This document shows, piece by piece, positions 53,560 through 61,918 of a stretch of DNA of 64,000 nucleotides. Both the position numbers and the translations under genes were made by a program. How positions within the stretch are numbered: the first letter of the stretch is position 1; each line of letters opens with the position of its first letter. Source of the stretch: Lithodes maja. Lineage: Eukaryota; Arthropoda; Malacostraca; Decapoda; Lithodidae. The notes beneath the pieces were generated by a model, which saw only the letters and a program-made list of their open reading frames with translations, was not told where the DNA came from and did not search any database. The DNA is taken from positions 1 to 64,000 of the forward strand of contig JBAKBP010007396.1 of assembly GCA_037953745.1 (NCBI GenBank), written 5' to 3'.

Positions 53560-53965
53560 TGTTGCCAGAATAAATTGTTTGTCACACACACACCCAATGA
53601 GAAACTCCAAGGAATCTCCAAGGAACAAGTGCTACCTGATTCTGAGATTAAGGGTGCTTGTTCACAACCCAAGAAGAATTTTATGTCTAACTCTGTCATT
53701 CGTTTTCTCTCATACCCGTCATTCAGCAGCATCTTCGAAAATCAAATACCGTCCGATTCTGTTAAAAGTCTTGTATGTTCTCTTGGTGAATTGACTTACT
53801 CCATCACACACACCACGAGAGAAACTTTTGCATTATCTCCAAGGAACACATACAACCCATTATTCACTGTCATGCACACCACAAGAAAAACTTTTACATA
53901 ATCTCCAAGGAACACATACCACCCATCATTAACTGTTACACCCACTGCGACAAACTCCTGCATCA
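53560..53965 (+). repeat. Degenerate repeats resembling the tail of exon D
   Basis: The exon D stretch encoding FCVISKEHLVSP recurs here in related forms: LQGISKEQVLPDSE near 53600, NFCIISKEHIQP near 53822, NFYIISKEHIPP near 53890, and a weaker LLHHLKKK near 53957. The nucleotide core is ATCTCCAAGGAACACAT. The last three units have a period of about 68-72 bp and share one open frame. They lie just beyond the hAT insertion. They may be exon-derived tandem duplications or an additional coding exon. Confidence 0.55.
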
Positions 53966-54073
53966 TCTAAAAAAAAAGTAGTCTACCATCCAATTCTATT
54001 TTGCTATTATATTTTGTTTTGCTAAATCGTTATTTCCACATAGTGATTTTTGATAAGTTCTTTTGTCTTTGTA

Positions 54074-54170
54074 TTGTGTCGTCCATGTTTTGGTTTGTTT
54101 ATATTGCAAGTTTTACATTATTATAATGTAAAACTTGCAAAATAAACAAGCCAAAACTTGGACGAACACA
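54074..54170. repeat. Near-perfect palindrome
   Basis: Arms of about 45 bp meet without a loop in TACATTATTATAATGTA. GTGTCGTCCATGTTTTGG at the left is mirrored by CCAAAACTTGGACGAACAC at the right. One arm also recurs at 55870-56110 (interrupted by a SINE) and 60575-60670, so it belongs to a dispersed family. Confidence 0.75.
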
Positions 54171-55780
54171 GTAAAAAGTTACATGAAGAGATTTTCTGCA
54201 TCAGCTCATAGGAACAGGTTCTATCGCCCAATTTTGAGAATAGTGGTTTGAATCCTCTCGGCTAAATACTTACTGTAATCCGTCATTTCACTATCCAAGT
54301 TCACTCCTATATTTTAACCTTTACCATAAATATTTGCATTATTCCTGCGTTATCGGAACTCTACGTATTTTGTGTGCAACTCTGTCCATCTGAGCAGTGA
54401 AACTGTCTCGTGGAGAACGGTCGTACGACATACATATGATGAGCTATGTTTGAATGGAAGTAGGTCTTTCACCACATACCTACATGCTGTAGCCTACACT
54501 TACAAGCCATAATAAGTAGTCTATAAGCTCATTTGAACCTGGATTGAACCCAAACGAGATATTGCAGCAGTAGCTACGTCATTTCCCGATAATTTGGGGT
54601 CTCATTTTAAGTACAGTATTAAAAAATCGACTAAGTGTGACTACTTATGACTTGCCAGTGACCATTCGTGGACCTGAATGCTTGAACCTCTGCATATGAT
54701 ACAAACAAAGCTGTCAACACTAACCTTTGAACATCAGTATATCCATCCTAGTCTCTAAATCAGAATTTCAAAATAGTGCATGTCTATATCAAAATTATTC
54801 CTTCAGTAATTGTACATATATCCCCGTCCACGACTGCGTAGTCATGGACAGGCAAATGTCTGTATACATTTTGGAACTGACCAATTATTATACATTAGCA
54901 AAGTACTTTCAAAAGCTATTTGAGGCACAATATCATATTGCTATGATTCGCTAATTAATGTTCAGTCCGATTTTTTACCATAGGGAGGTGTTCTGGTGTG
55001 ACTGTCCAGTGTCCACGATCATACAATACTGTACATTGAACTATCATCACTCACTTTAGTAAATATAATAATGTTGAAGTCTTAGTTCTATCATGCTCCT
55101 GCCAAAATCTCCACACATCCTGCTGGCCCAGAGCAGCCCTCAACAAACAGTGCAATGACCTTTATAATATTTAAGAGAGAGAGAGAGAGTATATATATAA
55201 GTGAGTGGGGAGAGGTAGAGAAAAGAGTAAAGAGAGCTAGTAAATTAACCTATATAACTCCTTCACTATATGTCATTAGTTTTATACCTTTTACAAATAC
55301 AGGTCTCACTCACTATCTGATGCCCCAATTTACGATATTATTATAGGTTTTCAGGTGTTTGGGTTTTGGCTGGTCCGAGAACGCATCCCCATTTACCTCA
55401 TTAATTTTAGGGTTTGCTATATGATTGTTCTATACAACAGTGGTTTTCAGGAACGCAACCCAATCGTATATAGAGGGAAGCTTTTATAGTATAGGAGTTG
55501 AGTTGTGACTAAAGGGAAGAAGGTACAGTAAAGTTGTCCACAGGATTTAATTTACATTAGGTGATTTTATGTATGGAAGGAAAATTAGTATGATTTAACA
55601 CGTATTGTATACATTAGGACATTTTATGTATAAAAGGAAAATTAGTATGAATGAACATGAATTTGTATGATTTTATGTATGAAAGGAAAATTAGTATGAT
55701 ATAATATGATTTTGTATACATTTAGTGATTTGATGTATGAAAGGAAAATTAGTATGATTGAAGTAGAAATGTACAGTCGC
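54171..55780. other. Unassigned non-coding sequence
   Basis: There is no gene here. A (GA)n run is at 55171-55188. A simple repeated word GAAAGGAAAATTAGTATGAT recurs about every 60 bp at 55576, 55637, 55681 and 55740. Confidence 0.45.
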
Positions 55781-55782
55781 GA

Positions 55783-55860
55783 GCCATGGCATAGTCAGTA
55801 GAGCGTGGGCTGCTGATCAAAGGGTCGGTGGATCAAACCAGCACTGTCAAAATGGTATTG
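55783..55860 (+). repeat. tRNA-like SINE head
   Basis: GCCATGGCATAGTCAGTAGA followed by GCG resembles a tRNA D-arm with an A box, and GGGTCGGTGGATCAAACC resembles a B box. A relative at 60853-60920 (GCCGTGACATAGTCAGTAAA, TCGGGAGGTCAAACCCG) supports a repeated family rather than a tRNA gene. Confidence 0.5.
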
Positions 55861-55912
55861 GTTGATTATAATGTAAAACTTGCAAAATACACATACCAAA
55901 ACGGGCGTTTCC

Positions 55913-56076
55913 GCGCCTTCCTCAGCTCCCTGCCTTGAAGTGGCTTCGGTCACCTGGGTTTTGTTAGTGGTGGGCAGGGGGGGTTTTGTGGGGGCGCTCT
56001 GTGGCCTTGGCCTTGCTCGGGACCTTGGGGCTGTTCGGCCAGGCAGCCTGGGGAACAACAACAACAACAACAACAA
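55913..56076 (+). mobile_element. SINE-like element with (CAA)n tail, 5'-truncated
   Basis: It matches 18370-18530 (GGGCGTTTCCGCGCC start, GGCTGTTCGGCCAGGCAG, GGAACAACAACAACAAC end). ACCAAAAC flanks it at 55905-55912 and 56077-56084. Confidence 0.8.
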
Positions 56077-56246
56077 ACCAAAACGTATACGAACACCGTA
56101 AAAAGACAAAATAACTAATCAAAATCGCTATGTGCAAACAACGCTTAAGTATAATAATAATTTATAAATAAAAGAACACAATCCACCACATAGGGTGTAG
56201 ATGACTACATGCGCAAGATAATCTGGTTCCCAAGCAGGGGATATGA

Positions 56247-56530
56247 TGTAAAGTCAGTGAAAATAGGCTAGCCTAAACAGACCTCGGATGCGGAAATACC
56301 CTGAGCCGAACAGGCCAAGTGGGATATCTCTATTGGTCTAACTGTTAAGGTGTCTGCCTCACACCCAAGGGTCGAGAGTTCGTGCCCCCACCAGGGCATG
56401 ATATATTCGTGAGGCTATTTCCGCATTTAACAAAGTTTAGGCGTGTTGGTAAAATTGTTCAGATGGTTGAGAGTAAGATCGGAGCTCCATAAATCCTCTT
56501 TCGGGTATGGTGTAAAAACCGATCCCCACA
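56247..56530 (+). repeat. TRIM-like left terminal repeat
   Basis: 284 bp, TG...CA. The tRNA-like part lies at about 56325-56400, including GTCTGCCTCACACC around a CAC anticodon position. Confidence 0.75.
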
Positions 56531-56777
56531 GGACAAGGAAGAGGATAGGAGAGAGCAGGGAGTGTTGTGAGACTCGATTGGGTTGGGTTGTGGAGTTGCC
56601 AGCTGCCCAAGCGAGTTGCCAACTGGGCAGTTTGTAGGTGCGTGTAGCATCGCTCAGTGAAGTTGAATCACCATTCCCGGTCATCTCTCTGACGGACTCT
56701 CGGTCAATTCGGCTCAAGCTTGTTCCTCTGTTCGTTCCTCTCTGTTCGGAGCTTTCGCTTCCCGGAAGGTGAAGTAG

Positions 56778-57061
56778 TGTAAAGTCAGTGAAAATAGGCT
56801 AGCCTAAACAGACCTCGGATGCGGAAATACCCTGAGCCGAACAGGCCAAGTGGGATATCTCTATTGGTCTAACTGGTAAGGTGTCTGCCTCACACCCAAG
56901 GGTTGAGAGTTCGTGCCCCCACCAGGGCATAATATTTTCGTGAGGCTATTTCCGCATTTAACGAAGTTTAGGTGTGTTGGTAAAATTGTTCAGATGGTTG
57001 AGAGTAAGATCGGAGCTCCATAAATCCTCTTTCGGGTATGGTGTAAAAACCGATCCCCACA
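56778..57061 (+). repeat. TRIM-like right terminal repeat
   Basis: 284 bp, identical in length to the left repeat and about 97% identical. Differences include TGGTAAG for TGTTAAG and GTTGAG for GTCGAG in the tRNA-like part. Confidence 0.75.
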
Positions 57062-57489
57062 ATGATAGAGACTTTTAAGATAGTGTCAGGAAAGTATGAT
57101 GAGGATGTGTGTGAAGGTATCTTCTTGATGCGGGAGGAAACCAAAACGAGAGGACACTAAGAAAATTTACAAAGAAAGAAATAGGCTTGAAAAGGCAAAG
57201 AACTTATTTTGTGATAGTGGTAAATGAGTGGAACGCACTGCCCCAGTATGTAGTAGATTCCGAATCAATAAGGAAGTTTGAAAGTAATCTTGATAAAGCA
57301 TGGGGAAGACAAGATTTGAAGTTTGATTATAAAGCAAAAATACAGAATAGTAAAAATGTTGCGTCTGCTGTCGCCGCCGCCAACACAGTGAACGACCGCA
57401 GCAGTGCAAGTACTGGCACTGAGCTGGATACACAGGCCTAGTTTGCCTTTTTCCAGAGGATCTACTGTAAGAAACTGTAAGAATAACAA
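57062..57489 (+). pseudogene. CR1/L2-like LINE (family A) 3' end
   Basis: ATGATAGAGACTTTTAAGAT (METFKIV region), LMREETKTRGH-like sequence, then WNALPQYVVDSESIRKFESN and the tail ACTGTAAGAAACTGTAAGAA. The 5' truncation lies about 10 bp left of the TRIM-like element, at 56236. Confidence 0.85.
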
Positions 57490-57539
57490 CGCACTGTCGT
57501 CACGTTCAAGGAATTAGTCAATTTGGGAAGTCGGGGACG

Positions 57540-57665
57540 TTCTGGTAAATTTTACTAAACTGTCAAGCTCTGGCAACTTGACCTAGCGATTCGTGACAAA
57601 CGCCTTATATTCATGGCCACCCCTTCTCGGGAATTATGGCGTATGGCAAACAAAAATATTACACT
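57540..57665 (+). repeat. Dispersed repeat shared with 60930-61030
   Basis: TGTCAAGCTCTGGCAACTTG, CTAGCGATTCGTGACAAACG, TCGGGAATTATGGC match 60938-61024 (TGTCAAGCCCGGGCAACATG, CTAGCAATTCGTGACAAACG). At 60853 the same repeat follows a tRNA-like head, so it is probably the body of that SINE. Confidence 0.55.
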
Positions 57666-57879
57666 TCTTTCAGATGCTTCGTATTGGAGCCCCAGGTGTT
57701 TCGGATTCACGCAGTGGCTTTTGGGGGTAACAATTTTTTCTGTTTTTTTTTTCTTTTTATAGTGCAGTCAAGAGCGTTAATGGCGACGCATCCATTTGAA
57801 TCAGTATCGAACACAAACGAGACCATACAATACATTATTATAGCCCAAATGCTTCACAACTTTGATTTTAAGGGGGGTC

Positions 57880-58250
57880 ACTGTTTTTTTTTTATCTTTC
57901 TCCCCTTTTCTCTCTTTCCCTGGCTTGTATCCATTCGGCCCCATTCAGCCAACTGTTTTAAGACGTTTATCCCCATCTAGGTGTCGATTTCTTCCTGGCG
58001 AGCGATTGCGAGCCAGCATTGTATGGAGAAATCCGGCATCGCCGGAGACATTTGTCTATCAAAAAATGTACAAATTTAGCTTGCTGTTAAAACAAAATAC
58101 ATATATGCATATATACATCGCTACCGCTCGCCAGGAAAATATTGACACCTGGATGGGGATAAACGTCTTAAAACAGTAGGCTGAATGGGGCCAAATAGAT
58201 ACAAGCCAAAGAGAGAGGGAGAGAAAGAAAAAAAAGCGAGGTGGGCTCCC
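57880..58250. repeat. Fold-back repeat
   Basis: The left arm (GGCTTGTATCCATTCGGCCC, ATTCAGCCAACTGTTTTAAG, CCTGGCGAGCG, about 57905-58012) is mirrored by 58115-58215 (CGCTCGCCAGGAAAATATTG, CTTAAAACAGTAGGCTGAAT, GGGGCCAAATAG). The middle reads CGGCATCGCCGGAGACATTT. One arm and the middle recur at 26800-27010. Confidence 0.7.
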
Positions 58251-58399
58251 TTAAAGGTTCAAAGATTCTAACGAGTGTCGCCTTACTTGTGCTGAGAACT
58301 GCCCTGTTTTATGCAGTACGGTAGCCTACTGTACTTAGCCTACTTAATTAATGTGATTTACTTGATGGTCTTCTATTCTATTTTATTCTATATACAGTA

Positions 58400-58560
58400 C
58401 TCAGGCCCAATCCCCACTTTTCCTTTTTTTTTTTTTTTGGGGGGGGGGGGGGGGGGGGCGCCGACTCAAGACAGAGCAAGAACAGGGACAACACAAAACT
58501 CAACCGAAAACAATGAACACACAAAAACAAAATACAAATTCACACACATTGTACACGAGT
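58400..58560 (-). repeat. RTE 3'-UTR fragment
   Basis: TCAGGCCCAATCCCCACTTT, T- and G-runs, then GCCGACTCAAGACAGAGCAA and GAACAGGGACAACACAAAAC are the inverse of 42480-42600 of the RTE at 39274. Confidence 0.75.
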
Positions 58561-59118
58561 GCACAATAATAAAGTTCAATGTAGTATTTTGTATGTTTAG
58601 TTTTGTTTATCATGATGCATATTCTTTGATAGTTTTATAGTTGTATTTTGGTCACGGCCTACAAATTATATTCAGCTATATTTGCATTGGAAGCTCTTAG
58701 TTTTTCACTATACAACCATTTGTAGCCTTAATATATTTCCTATTATTCGCTAATGTATTCTGTATAATTTCAGTACTGAAGGAATAACTGCTATGCCCCA
58801 GATTTCTATCTACCACTTGTCCAAATAGAAAACCAGAAATAAAAACATTGGAGTCCACCCTCAAGACAACCAGCGAAGATGGGTTCCCCGACACTGATCT
58901 AGTATAGAGTCCCCATTGCCATTATGTAAAGTGGATGCAGGGAAAATGGAATGCCAAACATTCAGATGGTATCCTCCCCGCCCACCTCAAAGGCCTCTGG
59001 CGTCGGGGACTCTTGGATCAGGAGCGGCTAGGGAGGCACTCTTAGAAACCCTCACCAGATTCATCAACATGTTCTTAAGAGTGGGAGGTGTTTGGTGTTG
59101 GGAATTAAATATATAAAG
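58561..59118. other. Unassigned non-coding sequence
   Basis: AT-rich sequence. I see no gene, RNA or recognisable repeat. Confidence 0.4.
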
Positions 59119-59338
59119 TAGTTGTTGTTCCCCACGCTGCCTGGCCGAACAGCCCCAAGGCCATAACCGAGCGCCCCCACAGAACCCTCCCTGCCTACCA
59201 CAATAAAGCCTGGGTGACCAAAGCCACTCCATGGCGGGGAGCTGAGGAGGGTGCGGAAACGCCCTGGAAACCAAAGCCCCACCCAGGGCCCTGTGCCCCT
59301 CAGCAATTATGAAGAGAAAGTTGAGGGGCAAAGGAAAT
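59119..59338 (-). mobile_element. SINE-like element with (CAA)n tail, near full length
   Basis: The inverse of 18284-18530 with small deletions (for example in the GGCCTTGCTCGGGG region). It starts with the inverse tail GTTGTTGTTCCCC and ends at AGGGGCAAAGGAAA. Confidence 0.8.
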
Positions 59339-59355
59339 ATGTGACGCTTTGGCTT

Positions 59356-59387
59356 CCAATCTGCCAACCTCTAGGTTGGCAGATTGG
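59356..59387. other. Perfect 14-bp stem hairpin
   Basis: CCAATCTGCCAACC, loop TCTA, GGTTGGCAGATTGG. There is no T-run after it, so I do not call it a terminator. Confidence 0.7.
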
Positions 59388-59687
59388 GAGGTCAATCCAC
59401 GGAAGAGACGCCGTCACTTGAGATCTAGAAAATATATAAGTAAAAGGAACAGTCTGAGTAAGCTATGGATATGGCAGAGATCGCTCAGTTCTGTATTCCT
59501 ATAGGTTCAGGAACATTTCATAGCGAGGTCGGTCCGTAGAGATCTGTGCCCCATAAAATGTTCTTTCCTTTCACTTAAACATTGGGCTATTCAGTGTGCA
59601 GTTGGGTGTGACTACATGATTAGATTGATATTCAGTATTCGATAAATGGATATAAAATCGTAGTCATGTAATTGACCTTTAACTGTC

Positions 59688-59756
59688 TTGATGGTGTACT
59701 GGTTAGTGTTTAACATCTGTATGTGGTAACCCAGGTTCGAATCCCAGGAAGATCAC
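59688..59756 (+). repeat. tRNA-like sequence, probably a SINE head or tRNA pseudogene
   Basis: TGGTGTACTGGTTAG fits an A box and GGTTCGAATCC is a perfect B box, at tRNA-like spacing. The T stem pairs poorly (CCAGG against CCCAG) and no acceptor stem closes, so a working tRNA is unlikely. Confidence 0.5.
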
Positions 59757-60440
59757 AATCTTTCATTAATTTCATTGGAAGGTGCTGGTGTTGGGAGTTA
59801 AATTAATAACTTAGATTATACAAATTACATATGGGTGTCTCCTCTGTCATTTTAGTTACCTATACCAGAGTTATGAATTATTATTTCACCTACTTTTTTG
59901 TAGCTGACTTTGGCATTGAGTCTCCGTATCACAAATGTGCTTTTAGTTCTATACTTATTCATAGCATCTTGTAGCCTACATCTTTATAAACTTATTATTT
60001 ATTTTCCTTGTGTATTGATTTTGGAGAATATACTTTGATTACTTTTACTTGACATTGTTTATAAAGCTTTATAAATAATCCTGCCACTCTCTCATTAATA
60101 CAAAAATCAATTCTTACATAATTAATTTCATTGGGAGGGGTTAGGTGATGGGAGTGAAATTAATATTAGATTATTGCCAACTAGTTATTTATTTATCAAG
60201 AATCCAACTTCCAACTCTTTTCTCTCTTCTTTCTCTTTGTAACATAGAAAGTGGCTGTCAGGCAATTCAATTGATGCCTCACCTGTTCTTTTAACTCTGC
60301 TAAGTCATTTGGTCTCCTATTCAATTCCATTCCTCACAGGAAGTAGCCAAGCTTGCTTCAGTGATCAGAGACAGGACATTGTACATTCCAAGGGTCATGA
60401 TATTATAATGTATGTATGTACTGTATGTATATACATACTG
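59757..60440. other. Unassigned non-coding sequence
   Basis: AT-rich sequence with a GTATGTATGTACTGTATGTA run at 60410-60430. I see no gene. Confidence 0.4.
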
Positions 60441-60570
60441 TGGCACCTTCCCCAGTTTTCCTATTTCTTTTTTTTATGGGGGTGGCCGACTCGAGACAGA
60501 GCCCGAACAGAGACATCGCAACACATCAGAAAAACATAACACAAAATCTTACACAAATCTAGTTCGCCCA
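60441..60570 (-). repeat. RTE 3'-UTR fragment
   Basis: CACCTTCCCCAGTTTTCC, a T-run, GGCCGACTCGAGACAGAGCC and GAACAGAGACATCGC form a diverged inverse copy of the RTE 3' end. Confidence 0.6.
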
Positions 60571-60852
60571 GGAGAAATAATTTAAAACTTACAAAATAAA
60601 CTAACGTAAACTGGGACGACACAAGATAAACGCAAAGGAACTAATCATAATCGCTATGTGTAAACAACGAACCATACCAAGGATACCAACCCCTATAATC
60701 GATGAAGGGGGTTGAGCAAACGGCATCATATGTTACGGGGTCCCTATAACTAGAGGGAAAGGTGTCGTAGAGGTACAATGGTGGGTGTGCAAGCTCTATA
60801 GTTTGATTTATTAATACAAGTCACAAGAATAACATGGATAGTTATGTCACAA

Positions 60853-61030
60853 GCCGTGACATAGTCAGTAAAGCGTCGGCTGATGATCAAAGGGTCGGGA
60901 GGTCAAACCCGCTCTGTCAAAATGTTATTGGTAGATGTCAAGCCCGGGCAACATGACCTAGCAATTCGTGACAAACGCCTAATGTTCATAGCCATCCCTT
61001 CACGGGAATTACGGCTTCTAGCAAAACAAA
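60853..61030 (+). repeat. tRNA-headed SINE-like repeat
   Basis: A tRNA-like head (GCCGTGACATAGTCAGTAAA; TCGGGAGGTCAAACCCG) is followed by TGTCAAGCCCGGGCAACATG and CGGGAATTACGGC. Partial copies lie at 55783-55860 (head) and 57540-57665 (body). Confidence 0.55.
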
Positions 61031-61321
61031 TTATACAGTTACATAGAATGAAGTAAACCCAAAGGCAATGTACATAGGAATATGCAATAATGATATACAT
61101 TAACTAGAGACGGTAGTATGGTTAATATAACTCCTGAATATATTTCTTAAGTGTGGGAGGAGAACTAAAACTGGAATCTAATGTGACTTGCAGTGTAAGG
61201 TAGTGTACTTCACATATAAGTATGCTGTGGTTTGGTAACTAAGTGGTCAAGCAGACATGTGACAATATACTTATAAGTGCATATACAAAATGAAAGATAG
61301 CGTGTACTGTATATGTTTTAA

Positions 61322-61914
61322 CCCCTTAAAGGCGAGCTGTGTGCAATGGATACCCTACCGCCAGGCGACGATATTAGGCCCCATTCCCACCTAAAATAGT
61401 CATTTTACAATAAATATCGTTATTACTTATTCATATGCGCCTATTTTATGTTTAATATGAAGATAGTAACATGTAACAACAATAAAACAAGTGAGAATAG
61501 TGTTTGGATGGTCAAAATTGCGAATTATTGCCGGTCGGTCCATTCATGAATTGTGGAGCAGAGCGAGGCCTGAAGCCTGACTGACTCACTCACCGACCCA
61601 CATTCTACCTTACGCAACACACTCGCTAGTCACATGACCACACCATAGATGGAGATGTTGACACGAAAATATACCAATGAAGAAGGGAATAACAGGGAAA
61701 GTACGTGATAATTGAAGGGGGGGAGAGGAGGGGATTTTGACAGATGTGGAGGAGTGATAGATGTTATGGAGGGGAATTATCTCAATCACCATTTCACTTG
61801 TTTCAAGTGCTACTGGGGCCTTTTAAAAAGTTTTTTTTTTTAGGCCTTACCTCCTAAGAGGATCCTCGCCCTTGCCCACCAAAACCTCTTAAGAGTGTTC
61901 TCGCCGTTCCCGGG
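61322..61914. mobile_element. piggyBac-like TTAA MITE
   Basis: It lies between TTAA at 61318-61321 and 61915-61918. The ends are CCCCTTAAAGGCGAG and, inverted, CCCGGGAACGGCGAG. The interior shares AACAACAATAAAAC and GTTTGGATGGTCAAAAT with the copies at 10.2 and 27.8 kb. Confidence 0.75.
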
Positions 61915-61918
61915 TTAA

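Larger units (their letters stand above)
56247..57061 (+). mobile_element. TRIM-like element with Pol III promoter in its terminal repeats
   Basis: Two direct repeats of exactly 284 bp (56247-56530 and 56778-57061) start TGTAAAGTCAGTG and end GATCCCCACA. They differ at about seven positions and enclose 247 bp without coding capacity. A 4-bp duplication ATGA (56243-56246, 57062-57065) flanks the whole. The flanks join to continuous CR1 sequence (AGGGGATATGATAGAGAC), which confirms one insertion event. Each repeat holds a tRNA-Val(CAC)-like segment with a perfect A box TGGTCTAACTG and a B-box-like GAGTTCGTGCC about 33 bases later. I could not identify a primer-binding site; a weak purine stretch precedes the second repeat. 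Confidence 0.75.

Noticed and set aside
59688..59756. tRNA gene with a perfect B box
   Set aside because: The T stem and acceptor stem do not pair, so it is listed only as a tRNA-like repeat.
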